A stretch of 64,000 nucleotides of DNA from contig NZ_JAAAPJ010000019.1 in the NCBI RefSeq assembly GCF_009909145.1, positions 1 through 64,000 on the forward strand. The letters are read 5' to 3'. The stretch comes from Corallococcus silvisoli. GTDB taxonomy: Bacteria > Myxococcota > Myxococcia > Myxococcales > Myxococcaceae. The position numbers and the translations under genes were made by a program. Under the pieces are notes generated by a model. That model was not told where the DNA came from, searched no databases, and was given only the letters and a program-made list of their open reading frames with translations. Below, piece by piece: positions 38,121 through 46,704 of the stretch. How positions within the stretch are numbered: position 1 is the stretch's first letter; each line of letters begins with the position of its first letter.

Positions 38121-41100
38121 CAGTAGAAGGCCCTCAGCGTGAGGTAGCCGGACACGCCCTCGCGCGGCAGGAGCGCGGTGATGCGGTCGGGGCGGGGCAC
38201 GTCGTCGCGCAGGTCGTGGTCGAAGAGGTTCTGCGCGAACAGCGTCACCTCGAAGTGGTCCCAGATGGGTTCGGTGCGCAGCTGCGCGGTGATGAGGCTG
38301 TAGGCGGGAATCTTGTAGCGGCGGATGAGCTCCAGCGTGGAGCGGCTGTTGTTGCGGCGCTCGGCGCCGGAGCGCACCACCACGTCCAGGTTCACCCAGT
38401 CCCCCAGGGGCATGGACACGCCCGCGTTGAAGCGCGCCTGGGGCACGTCGGTGAGCAGCCGGGCCTGGTCCGGCAGCTCCAGGTCCTGCGCGCGCGACAG
38501 GCTGGCGTTGACCCACGCGGCGGCGCGCTTCGACGCTTCCAGGCGGGCCTCGGCCTCCACGCCGTACACGCGCACGCCCAGCTCGCGGTTGCGCAGCGGG
38601 ACGATGTTGCCGCTGGTGTCCACCGGCGTGATGGGCGACGCGAAGTTCTGGAGGAACGCGTTGGCGCGCACGCGCACGCGGGTGTCGCCAGCGGCCTGGA
38701 CCAGGTCCGCGCCCAGCTCGAAGGTGTCCACGGTGGTGGGCTGCAGGAGCGGGTTTCCCTCGAAGCGGCCCTGGTTGTAGTCGGTGTCGGGGATGCGCTC
38801 GACCAGCTCCTGGGGCGTGGGCGGGCGGAAGGCGCGGCCGTAGAGGGCCTTGAGCACGAGCGCGTCCGTCGCGGCGATGACCAGGCCCACGCGCGGGTTG
38901 ACGCGCACCACCGTCTTGCGGCCGTCGAGCACGCCCTGGTCGTTCACGTCGGGCAGCTGGGTGGCGTCCACACGCAGGCCGAAGGTGAGCGTGAGCGCGG
39001 AGAGCAGGGTCCACTGGTCCTGCGCGGACACGCCCAGGTTGAGGCGGCGGGAGGCCGCGCCATCGGCGAGCTGGGTCAGGTCCACGAGGCCCTCGGGCGC
39101 GGCGGGGCTGGGGCGCAGGCGGCCGTCGAGCGTGTAGTTCGTCGTGTAGTCGTAGCTGGCCAGGGACTGCTGTTCGGCGACGAAGCCGAGGGTGAGGTGG
39201 TTCTCCTTCGCGAGCGCGAGGTCCGCGTCCACGGAGGCCGTCACCGTGCGCACGGTGACGCTCGTCTCCTCCTGGAGTCCCTGCGGGAACAAGCGATCCG
39301 CGCCCTCGCCGGTCCGGAAGCCCCTGGGCGTGAGCTGGAAGCGGCGGTCGGTGGACTGTTGATCGAAGCCCAGCCGGGCCCGCACCTGCCCTCCGTCGGA
39401 CAAGGGCCGGTCCCAGGTGAGGTCGGCGAGGAGCACGTTCCAGGACAGCGCCGAGTCATTGCCCACGGTGTCGAACAGCCCCACGAGGGCATCGCGCTTC
39501 TCCGCGAGGTAGCGCGCGCTGACCCCCACGCGTCCGGCGCTGTCCAGGCCGTAGGACACGCCCGCGCCGGCATTGACGAGGAAGCGGCCGTCGCTCGTGC
39601 GGCCCGCGGGGTCATCCACGTCACGCAGGCCCTGGTCCACGGCTTCGGCGTCGAGCGCGTCGTGGTCGATGATGAGCGAGTCACCCTCCTGGGTCCACAG
39701 GTCCAGGTCCGCGAAGAGGCGCAGATCGCCCGAGGTATGCGCGGCGGCCAGGTGGCCGTCGGTGGAGAGCGCGAGCCGGCCATCATCGCGAGGGACGCCG
39801 CCGGTGGTGATGGCACCGCGCACGCCGTCGGCGTGGTTCATCACCAGGTTGACGACGCCCTGGAAGGCGCCGGCGCCGTAGATGGCGGAGCCGGGCCCGC
39901 GGATGACCTCGATGCGCTCCAGGTTCTCCACCGGGAGGTTCATCAGCGCCTTGCCGTCGAAGAAGTTGTTGAGGCGGTGGCCGTCCAGGAGGAAGAGCAC
40001 CTCCGCGTCGTTGCGCAGGCCCCGGATGGCGGTGCGGTGGAAGCCCTGCACGTCGCGGCTCACGGACACGCCCGGCACGACGTCCAGCACGTCCGCCACC
40101 GTGCGGGCGCCGAGCGCGCGCATCTGCGAGCGATTGAAGGAGGCACCGATGGCCGGCACGGTGCGGACGGCTTCCTCCTGGAGTGTCGTCACCGCGAGCA
40201 CGTCCTCGGCGCTGTAGAGCGCCAGGTCGTCCTCCATCGACGTGCGGCCAGAGGCAGCGGGTTCGCGGGAGGAGGCAGGCGCACGGGCTGTGCCACCCCG
40301 GGTGTCCGGAGGAAGGTCCGCGTTGAGCGCGGCCATCGCGTCGTCCGAGTCCGATGCGCGGGAGGTTCGAGAGGAAGACCGCGCGTCCGAGCGGGCCGGG
40401 GCGCGCGCGTCGGCCGCATCCGGGCGCACCGTGGAACGAGCATCCCCTGCCTCCACGCGAGCCGAGGAACGCGCGTCAGGGGTCTCCGGGCGGGTCGAGG
40501 AGCGTGTATCCGCGCCGCTCGTGCGGCCCGAGGCGCGCGGGTCGGCTGCCTCCGGGCGGGTCGCGGAGCGTGTATCCGCGCCGCTCGTCCGGGCCGAGGC
40601 GCGCGGGTCGGAAGCCTCCGAGCGAACCGTGGAGCGCGCGTCCCCTCCCTCCGCGCCGTTTGACGTCCGCGCGTCGGTGGTTCCCGCGCGGGTCGTGGAC
40701 CGCGGATCGGTCGCTTCCGTGCGCGTCGAGGAACGCGAGTCCGGACCGCCAGGAGAACGGGGGTCCGTACCCTCCGTGCGGCTTGCTGCGCGTGGGTCGG
40801 ACGCATCCGGGCGGGGCGCCGCGCGGACCTCCGTGGCGTCCGTGCGTGAGCCGCCCCTCGCACCGGACATCCCCGTGGTCACCGGGGCCTGGGCGCCTCG
40901 TGGACCCGAGGCCCCCTCGCTGTTCTCCGCCCCGCCCGAGGGCGGAGAGAAGGCATCGATGTTGGGCGCGGACCGCGAGTCCTCACCGGCCCCCCTGCGT
41001 CCACCTGACGAGGCGCGGACGGCCGGTGGCTCCGGGGCCTGCGCTCCAACGACGACCCGCGCGGGCCGGAGCGCGGACATGAAGAGCGGCGTGCGCTCGC

Positions 41101-41416
41101 CATTCAGCATCGAGGCCTCGACGAAGTACTCCACGCCGGGCGGCACCATGTGCTCTGCCGGAATGACGGCGCGGTACAGGTCCCCGTACTGCCGCTCCAT
41201 CACGACCTGGATGTACGGCTCTCCGGGACCTCGGTAGCGGACGAAGACCTCCAGCACCTTGCCGCCGTCCACCAGCGTCGCGTCCAGTTGGAGGGGCTGA
41301 CGAACCTCCGCGCGCGGCGGTGACGCGTGCAGCAGCGCAGGCTCCTGCGCGTGAACGGAGGCCGCGACGAACACCACGGCGCAGAGGATGAGCGTGCGAG
41401 GAAGTGCGGTCCGCAA
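38120..41416 (-). CDS. TonB-dependent receptor with repeat-rich N-terminal extension
   Basis: About 1098 residues. After a signal peptide (LILCAVVFVAASVHA) comes a ~100-residue beta domain (residues 28-125), then ~220 residues of low-complexity linker made of 11-residue repeats, then a TonB plug (VLDVVPGVSVSRDVQGFHRT, GLRNDAEVLFLLDGHRLN, IEVIRGPGSAIYGAGAFQGV) and a ~600-residue 22-strand-type barrel ending in an aromatic residue (LRAFY). The plug and barrel look complete. A usable start is TTG at 41416; it is weak, and no ATG lies in frame upstream. It is co-translated with the 5'-nucleotidase-domain lipoprotein and divergent from the ChaN-like gene, which suggests import of a haem, iron or nucleotide compound. 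Substrate not predictable. Confidence 0.9.
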   Translation of the reverse strand: MRTALPRTLILCAVVFVAASVHAQEPALLHASPPRAEVRQPLQLDATLVDGGKVLEVFVRYRGPGEPYIQVVMERQYGDLYRAVIPAEHMVPPGVEYFVEASMLNGERTPLFMSALRPARVVVGAQAPEPPAVRASSGGRRGAGEDSRSAPNIDAFSPPSGGAENSEGASGPRGAQAPVTTGMSGARGGSRTDATEVRAAPRPDASDPRAASRTEGTDPRSPGGPDSRSSTRTEATDPRSTTRAGTTDARTSNGAEGGDARSTVRSEASDPRASARTSGADTRSATRPEAADPRASGRTSGADTRSSTRPETPDARSSARVEAGDARSTVRPDAADARAPARSDARSSSRTSRASDSDDAMAALNADLPPDTRGGTARAPASSREPAASGRTSMEDDLALYSAEDVLAVTTLQEEAVRTVPAIGASFNRSQMRALGARTVADVLDVVPGVSVSRDVQGFHRTAIRGLRNDAEVLFLLDGHRLNNFFDGKALMNLPVENLERIEVIRGPGSAIYGAGAFQGVVNLVMNHADGVRGAITTGGVPRDDGRLALSTDGHLAAAHTSGDLRLFADLDLWTQEGDSLIIDHDALDAEAVDQGLRDVDDPAGRTSDGRFLVNAGAGVSYGLDSAGRVGVSARYLAEKRDALVGLFDTVGNDSALSWNVLLADLTWDRPLSDGGQVRARLGFDQQSTDRRFQLTPRGFRTGEGADRLFPQGLQEETSVTVRTVTASVDADLALAKENHLTLGFVAEQQSLASYDYTTNYTLDGRLRPSPAAPEGLVDLTQLADGAASRRLNLGVSAQDQWTLLSALTLTFGLRVDATQLPDVNDQGVLDGRKTVVRVNPRVGLVIAATDALVLKALYGRAFRPPTPQELVERIPDTDYNQGRFEGNPLLQPTTVDTFELGADLVQAAGDTRVRVRANAFLQNFASPITPVDTSGNIVPLRNRELGVRVYGVEAEARLEASKRAAAWVNASLSRAQDLELPDQARLLTDVPQARFNAGVSMPLGDWVNLDVVVRSGAERRNNSRSTLELIRRYKIPAYSLITAQLRTEPIWDHFEVTLFAQNLFDHDLRDDVPRPDRITALLPREGVSGYLTLRAFY
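40350..40850 (-). repeat. 11-residue (33-bp) repeats in the TonB receptor linker
   Basis: The linker contains many units of the form DxR[AS][ST]xRxxxx (for example DPRASARTSGA, DTRSATRPEAA, DARSSARVEAG). Each unit places an Asp and two Args at fixed spacing, giving an alternating-charge rod. Two longer copies (containing DPRASxRTSGADTRS) are close to identical, indicating recent duplication. Confidence 0.85.
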
Positions 41417-41528
41417 GATTGACAGCGATGGTCCGTTGCAGGGCCATGCGAGTCAAGCAACACACCCGTTCGCTTCCCGCTGATTTTTTGCCGGCCCTGC
41501 GAGCGCATGCGACGGTGCCTCCCGCTCC

Positions 41529-43088
41529 ATGCGCGCGTCGCTTGCCCTTCACCTCGCCCTCTTCCGTCGCCAACGCGCCCAGATTGCCCGGGTGGTCGAA
41601 GGCCGCACCGAAGCCTTCCGCGCCTACGAGGCCCGCTACCGCCGGCGCACGAGCGCCTATCAGCGCGTGGTGCCCCTGACCCACGTGCACCAGCGCATCG
41701 CGGCGTCGGACCTCGTCTACGTCGGTGACTATCACACGCTGCCCCTCGCGCAGCAGACGTACCTGGACCTCGCCGAGCGCGCCCTCGCCTCCGGACGCCG
41801 CGTCGTGCTGGCGCTCGAGTGCGTGGAGGGCCGGCACCAGGCGGCCCTGGACGCGTACCTCGCGGGGCGCATGCCGGAGCGCACGCTCCTGTCACGCCTG
41901 GGCCATGGCCCTACCCCGGGCTTCGGTCCCGGCGCCGGCATCCGCGCCGTGCTGAGCTTCGCGAAGCGCCTCAAGCTCGAGGTCGCCGCCATCGACCGTC
42001 GGGCCCAGGGAGAGCGCTCGCTCGCGCTGCGCGACGCCTTCGCCGCCGAACGCATCGCCCGCGTGGCCCGAGCGGAGGACGTCCCGCTGGTGATGGTGCT
42101 GGTCGGCCAGTTCCACGCCGCCCCCTGTCACCTGCCCGCGCAGGTGGAGCGCGCCCTGGGTGACGCCCACCCGCGCCGGAGCCTCGTCGTGTACCAGAAC
42201 GCGGAGGGCCTCTGGTGGCGGCTCGCGCGAGAGGGCCGGCTGGGCGACGCGGAGGCCGTGGAGCTGGCGGACGGCGCGCTGTGCCTGATGAACGCCTCGC
42301 CCGTCCTCTGTCAGCAGAGCTTCCTGGACTACCTGGAGGCCGAAGGCGACGACGCGCCCCTCCTGGACCGCAGCGCCGCGGAGCGCTTCCGCGAGATGGC
42401 GGAGCTCATCGGCCGGCTCGCCGGCGTGCCCGTGGGCCGCGAGCTGGACTCCGTCGAAGTGACCACGGCCGCGGACGGAGACGTGCTCGCGCGCATCCGC
42501 CGGCGCGGCCGCTTCACCCAGGCGGAGCTGTCCCAGCTGCGCAAGCACATCCTGTCGCGTGAGAGCGGCTACATCCCGCGCGCGCGCACGGCCTGGCTTG
42601 CGTCGCTGTCGCTCAACCACGCCGCGGAAGAAGCCGCCCACTTCGTGCGCCACTGCGCCGTGGGCGACGCCATGGACGCCCCCCGCGGCGCGTCCGAGGC
42701 CTTCTACGCACGCTGCCTGGAAGAGGCCCTGGGCTTCTTCGGCTCCAAGCTGGTCAACCCGCGCCGCACCTGCCCCACGGTCGCGGAGTGGGCGAAGCGG
42801 TTCGGTGAGTCCAGGGGCCTGGAGCGGCAGACCGCCGCCTTCGTCCTCGCCCACAAGGCCACGGAGTCCGAGGCCCCCGACGAGGCCGTGAAGCTCCTGC
42901 CCCTGCGCCGCGACCGCCTCTTTCACGGCGTCAGCCACGCGCTCGGCTACCTGCTGGGCGACAGCCTCTACCGGGCCTTCGACGCCGGACAGGTGGACAC
43001 CGCCGACATCCGCGCCCTCTTCCGCGACCCGCTCGACGATCCCCGGGCCGCGTACCTCGCCTGGGCCGCACGCCTTCGCGGCGTCTGA
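41529..43088 (+). CDS. ChaN-like haem-binding family protein (Tiki superfamily)
   Basis: This 519-residue protein begins with a ChaN/Tiki-type domain: DLVYVGDYHTLPLAQQTYLD, RVVLALECVEGRHQ and the region MVLVGQFHAAPCHLP carry the conserved His and acidic residues of the family. ChaN of Campylobacter binds haem iron. The C-terminal ~250 residues (HAAEEAAHFVRH, LLPLRRDRLFHGVSHALGYL) form an additional helical domain not found in simple ChaN. No signal peptide is obvious. The ATG at 41529 lacks a clear ribosome-binding site. It diverges from the TonB receptor 112 bp away; with it this suggests an iron or haem acquisition locus, which is inference. Confidence 0.75.
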   Translation: MRASLALHLALFRRQRAQIARVVEGRTEAFRAYEARYRRRTSAYQRVVPLTHVHQRIAASDLVYVGDYHTLPLAQQTYLDLAERALASGRRVVLALECVEGRHQAALDAYLAGRMPERTLLSRLGHGPTPGFGPGAGIRAVLSFAKRLKLEVAAIDRRAQGERSLALRDAFAAERIARVARAEDVPLVMVLVGQFHAAPCHLPAQVERALGDAHPRRSLVVYQNAEGLWWRLAREGRLGDAEAVELADGALCLMNASPVLCQQSFLDYLEAEGDDAPLLDRSAAERFREMAELIGRLAGVPVGRELDSVEVTTAADGDVLARIRRRGRFTQAELSQLRKHILSRESGYIPRARTAWLASLSLNHAAEEAAHFVRHCAVGDAMDAPRGASEAFYARCLEEALGFFGSKLVNPRRTCPTVAEWAKRFGESRGLERQTAAFVLAHKATESEAPDEAVKLLPLRRDRLFHGVSHALGYLLGDSLYRAFDAGQVDTADIRALFRDPLDDPRAAYLAWAARLRGV

Positions 43089-43100
43089 TCCACCCCCTCC

Positions 43101-43120
43101 GCCGGGGAGCACTCCCCGGC
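43101..43120. terminator. Small hairpin between convergent ChaN-like and LysM genes
   Basis: GCCGGGGA pairs with TCCCCGGC around a 4-nt loop, 12 bp past the ChaN-like stop. No T-tract follows, so termination is only possible. Confidence 0.4.
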
Positions 43121-43174
43121 AACGCCGACGGTCCACGAGCAGCACGACCGCCGGCGGCGGGAGCACGGCGCGAC

Positions 43175-43570
43175 TCAGGCCTTGTTGACGATCGTCTTGG
43201 GCGGCAGCTTGAGCACCTGGCCCACCTTGATGTGGTCCGGGTCCTTGAGCTGGTCCTTGTTGGCCTCGAAAATCTTCGTGTACAGCTTCATGTCACCGTA
43301 GATGTCACGGGCCAGCTTGCTGAGCGTGTCGCCGGACTTCACGGTGTGCACGCCGTAGGGCTCGGCATGGGTCACGGTGAGCATGACCATGACCTCGTCG
43401 TTCCACTTCGGGTGCTTCGCCTTGATCTGATCCCACATGCGATCGCGGTCGAAGGCGTGTTCGACCGAGCCCTTGATGATGAGCTTGCCGTTCTCCTCGC
43501 GGGTCTCGATCCGCGCGCCCACGTTCTTCGCCACGTCCAGCACGTCCTGGTAGTCGCTCTGCAAGGCCAT
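43175..43570 (-). CDS. BON-LysM protein (Kbp/YgaU-like)
   Basis: This 131-residue protein joins an N-terminal BON-like domain (residues ~5-70, with GKLIIKGSVEHAFDRDRMWD) and a C-terminal LysM domain (GVHTVKSGDTLSKLARDIYG through HIKVGQVLKLP). It has no signal peptide, as in E. coli Kbp (YgaU), a cytoplasmic potassium-binding protein with the same layout. Length is similar. The ATG at 43570 has AGGAGG at good spacing. It may respond to potassium or osmotic stress, by analogy; the potassium function has not been shown for this group. It is monocistronic. Confidence 0.85.
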   Translation of the reverse strand: MALQSDYQDVLDVAKNVGARIETREENGKLIIKGSVEHAFDRDRMWDQIKAKHPKWNDEVMVMLTVTHAEPYGVHTVKSGDTLSKLARDIYGDMKLYTKIFEANKDQLKDPDHIKVGQVLKLPPKTIVNKA

Positions 43571-43716
43571 CGCGTCCTCCTGGGGGACACGGGGGACATG
43601 CGGTCGCGACTGGCAGCCCCCGTGAGGCCGCGAACTCTAGGCCCGGGGCCCGGGGGGCCTGACGGGCGCGGGCGACAGGGCTGGTGGAAGCTCAACAGTG
43701 CGGCGTCAGGAGCTGT

Positions 43717-44667
43717 TCACAGCACCACGTCCGAGCCCTCCTCCGTCTCGGACTTCAGGGCCTCGGGCGGAGCGAAGGTGCCGTCCGGACGCAGCTCACG
43801 CAGGACCTCTTCGCGGCTCAAGCGCACGGCGCGGATGGTGCCGTCGGTCGACAACGCGTAGACGCAGTCCTGGTCGGCCGCGCCCACGAACAAGCCGCCC
43901 AGGGACGGATAGAGCATCACCAGCGCGAGCTCCGTCTCCAGCGGTCCCGGGAAGAGCACGTGGGCGTGCGCGGAGAACGGTGGCCGCTCCCCGTCCGGGT
44001 CCGGCGCGACGGACACGGGGATGAGGCCCTGGTGAAGCGGCAGCTCCTGGAGCTTCTGGCGGCCGTCCTTGCTGAAGCGGAAGCGGAAGTCGCCGCCCAG
44101 CAGGTACAGGTTCGAGTCGTCGAAGCCCTGGAGCACATACACGGTGATGCCGTCGTCCTCCTCCACCACGACGGGGTTGAGCTGCTTGCGGCCGTGCACC
44201 TGGAAGACGCGCTCACAGGCGGTGCTCACGGCGCGAGCCAGGGCCTCCATGCCCTCGGGGAGAGATTCGACGGGGAAGTCCTCCATCTCACCGGAGAACT
44301 CGATGGGCGCGCGGTACGCATACGCCGGGACGAACACGTCCTGGGGGTTGAACCGGCCGAACACGGAGTACCAGGCGTTGCCGCGCGGCACGGTGAAGAA
44401 CCAGTTCATCCGCGTGCGGTCCAGGTCCGGGCGCGTGAGCAGCAGGTCCGTGGCGCGGATCGCGCCCTGCTCGGACTCGACGATGTAGCGCGCGCGCTTC
44501 TGCACTCGCTGCAGCTCCGCATCCGCCACCAGCACCACCGGCGGCGCGTCCACGTCCACGTCCGGAGCCGACGCCGGGGCCTGCGTCACCGGCCCTTGCG
44601 TCGCGCCGGAGTGCGCACGGCAGCCTGCGATCAGGGCCACGACGGCGACAAGGAGACTGCGAAGCAT
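43717..44667 (-). CDS. Hypothetical lipoprotein
   Basis: This 316-residue protein has a lipobox (VALIAGC, Cys about residue 16) after a short basic N-terminus. A low-complexity Ala/Pro/Val stretch follows, then a folded domain with beta-strand patterns such as MNWFFTVPRGNAWYSVFGRF, VVVEEDDGITVYVLQGFDD and LYLLGGDFRFRF. I do not recognise a family. The ATG at 44667 has GTGGGAG eight bases upstream. It lies between the LysM gene and a Spy-like gene, all on the minus strand but with gaps of 80 bp or more, so operon status is unclear. Confidence 0.7.
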   Translation of the reverse strand: MLRSLLVAVVALIAGCRAHSGATQGPVTQAPASAPDVDVDAPPVVLVADAELQRVQKRARYIVESEQGAIRATDLLLTRPDLDRTRMNWFFTVPRGNAWYSVFGRFNPQDVFVPAYAYRAPIEFSGEMEDFPVESLPEGMEALARAVSTACERVFQVHGRKQLNPVVVEEDDGITVYVLQGFDDSNLYLLGGDFRFRFSKDGRQKLQELPLHQGLIPVSVAPDPDGERPPFSAHAHVLFPGPLETELALVMLYPSLGGLFVGAADQDCVYALSTDGTIRAVRLSREEVLRELRPDGTFAPPEALKSETEEGSDVVL

Positions 44668-44750
44668 GGGGACTCCCACGGGACGAAGGGGCCCACCCAG
44701 TCTGTGCTGGCCAGGGCCCTCCCGTCACGTCCCCCGTTCACGGCGGGACC

Positions 44751-45137
44751 TCAGGCGCCCTGCTGCGTGGGCGCCAGCGCGGCCTTGATCTTCTCGTGCA
44801 GCGCGCGGCGGCGCTCCTTGAACTGCGCGCGGGTGGCTTCATCCACCTGCCCGTTGCTGGAGGCGCGCGCGGCCTTCATCTCCTCGTGCAGCTGGCGCGC
44901 CTCGGCCTTGAAGCCATCCGCCTGGGCCTGCGTCAGGCGGCCCTCCGCCACCTGCTTATCCAGCCGGTGCTCCATGCGGCCGAACTTGTGGCCCCCGTGC
45001 CTGCCCCCCTGCCCTCGCTCGCACTGGCCCGCCTGCTTGGGCGCGGACTGCGTCGTCGGGGCGGTCTGGGCGAACACGGGCACGGCGAACAGCAGCGAGG
45101 CGACGGCGGTACCGCGAAGAATGGACTTCAGCGACAT
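44751..45137 (-). CDS. Small periplasmic Spy/CpxP-like protein
   Basis: This 128-residue protein has a Sec signal peptide (core AVASLLFAVPVFA, cut after FAQ) and a helical, charged mature part. The LTxxQ-like motif RLTQAQADGF and the helical repeats KAEARQLHEEM and KERRRALHEKI resemble Spy/CpxP/ZraP proteins, which act as periplasmic chaperones or metal sensors. It is histidine- and glycine-rich near residues 45-52 (GGRHGGHKFGR), which might bind metal. The start at 45137 gives the best signal peptide. Confidence 0.7.
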   Translation of the reverse strand: MSLKSILRGTAVASLLFAVPVFAQTAPTTQSAPKQAGQCERGQGGRHGGHKFGRMEHRLDKQVAEGRLTQAQADGFKAEARQLHEEMKAARASSNGQVDEATRAQFKERRRALHEKIKAALAPTQQGA

Positions 45138-45266
45138 GGTGGTGGACTCCAGGTTCGGGTCAGGAGCGCGCTGGAAGCAGCCGTGCAGGCCTGCTCCCAT
45201 CGCCCTCTGACACTCGAAACCCCGGAGCCCCCCAAAGGTTAAAGCGCGCTCCGGACGCCGAGCGGC

Positions 45267-45818
45267 CTACTCGCAGTCATCCATGCTGTAGTTGAAGTCC
45301 TGGCGCGGCGTGTGGCCCGGGTCCTGGTTGATGGCCGCGATGCTCAGGTCCGTGTACGACACCGTCTGCGTGCCGCCGATGACCATCTGCGTGCGCTGCA
45401 CGCGCGTGGTGGACAACACCACCTTGCCCGTCGTGCCGTTCGGCTCGATGCGGAAGCAGTTCAGGATGCGCGGATCCACCGTGGACCGGTTGCACTGCGT
45501 GTACTGCCCCAGCACCACGCGCTGCTCGTACGTGCAGCGACAGTCCCAGGGGTCATACGCCTCGCGCACCGTGGCCGCCTCGTACCCCGTCGCCGTCTGG
45601 ACGACCTCCAGGTAGCTGCCGTCCCGAGGCTCCGTGCAACGCAGCACCGTGTCGCCCACCGCGCGCTGCTTCACCTCCGCCAGCTCCGGCGCCACCGCGA
45701 CCTGAGCGCCCGCCTCGAGGGCATTCAGCGGATCGCGCGAACCCGCGCCTTCACAGCCCAGGCCCAACATCGACACGCCCGCCAGCAACACCGCCGAAAT
45801 ACGCAGGAACCGATTCAT
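45267..45818 (-). CDS. Small cysteine-containing lipoprotein
   Basis: This 183-residue protein has a lipoprotein signal (LGLGCEG, lipobox Cys near residue 22). The mature part has six more cysteines, including a tight pair in DPWDCRCTYEQR and others in LRCTEPRD, YTQCNRS, LNCFRIE and the terminal DDCE, suggesting a disulphide-stabilised domain. The ATG at 45818 has AGGAG six bases upstream. I do not recognise the family. It is monocistronic. Possibly an outer-membrane or matrix-associated protein. Confidence 0.75.
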   Translation of the reverse strand: MNRFLRISAVLLAGVSMLGLGCEGAGSRDPLNALEAGAQVAVAPELAEVKQRAVGDTVLRCTEPRDGSYLEVVQTATGYEAATVREAYDPWDCRCTYEQRVVLGQYTQCNRSTVDPRILNCFRIEPNGTTGKVVLSTTRVQRTQMVIGGTQTVSYTDLSIAAINQDPGHTPRQDFNYSMDDCE

Positions 45819-45909
45819 GGATGACTCCTACAAAGGGGGGGATGTCCGGTTGGACCCGGACAGCACTCCTGTAGGCTTTTTCGGCTCCCAAGCGCAACGC
45901 ACTTCTGCG

Positions 45910-46704
45910 TCACGAACGTGGGGCCCCCTTCACCGCGCGCGTGGCCATGAAGGTGGAGAGGAACGTGGAGAGCAGGTCCTTCTCCTCGTACCGGTCCTCG
46001 AAGAGGTGGGTGAGCACGAAGCCCGCGTCCAGCTGACCTCCCAGTTGATCCTCCAGCGAGTGGCCCACGCACAGCGGCTCGCCCTTGTCCGTGTAGCGGC
46101 GGCGCTCCTCATTGGAGAGGCTGGTGAAGTCCGAATACGGCATCGGGTACTTGAGCCGCATGACGCCCTGCTCCTCCTGCGCGGGGTCGAAGAGGTAGCG
46201 GACCGGGTTGCACAGGCCCGACAGCAGCACGCCGCCCGGGCGCAGCACGCGGTAGGCCTCGCGCCACACCGGCCGCACGTCGTCCACGAAGCAGTTGGAG
46301 CACGGGTGGAAGATGAGGTCGAAGCTGCCGTCGGCGAACGCGGAGAGGTCCTTCATGTCGCCCTCCACGAGCTTCAGCTCCAGCCCCTCGCGCTCGGCGA
46401 CCTCGCGGTCCTGTCTCAGCTGCGCGGGGGAGTTGTCGAACACGGTGACGTGCGCGCCCGCCGCCGCGAGCACCGGGCACTGCTGGCCGCCCGCGCTCGC
46501 CAGGCCCAGCACGTCCCGACCGTTCAGGTCCCCGAACCACGCGCGCGGGACGGGTTTCGTGGGCGTGAGCACCACGCTCCAGTCTCCCCGGCGCGCGGCG
46601 GCGATGACCTCCGGCGACACCGGCACCGTCCACCGGTTGCCCCGGCCCACCTCGCGGTCCCACGCCTCGCGGTTGTACGCCCGCACGTCCATCTCAGCCT
46701 TCAT
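45910..46704 (-). CDS. Class I SAM-dependent methyltransferase
   Basis: The 264-residue protein has the Rossmann methyltransferase core: GRDVLGLASAGGQQCPVLAA (motif I), HVTVFDNSPAQL (acidic end of strand 2), VEGDMKDLSAFADGSFDLIF (motifs II/III) and YRVLRPGGVLL (post-III). The initial ~45 residues (MKAEMDVRAYNREAWDREVG) resemble a common type of small-molecule methyltransferase. The start overlaps the upstream SDR gene by 11 bp, so the two are coupled and may act on the same metabolite. Substrate unknown. Confidence 0.87.
   Translation of the reverse strand: MKAEMDVRAYNREAWDREVGRGNRWTVPVSPEVIAAARRGDWSVVLTPTKPVPRAWFGDLNGRDVLGLASAGGQQCPVLAAAGAHVTVFDNSPAQLRQDREVAEREGLELKLVEGDMKDLSAFADGSFDLIFHPCSNCFVDDVRPVWREAYRVLRPGGVLLSGLCNPVRYLFDPAQEEQGVMRLKYPMPYSDFTSLSNEERRRYTDKGEPLCVGHSLEDQLGGQLDAGFVLTHLFEDRYEEKDLLSTFLSTFMATRAVKGAPRS

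Noticed and set aside
38216..40663. An 815-codon open frame on the plus strand opposite the TonB receptor
   Set aside because: It mirrors the receptor gene and its repeats in another frame; the receptor plug motifs are unmistakable on the minus strand.
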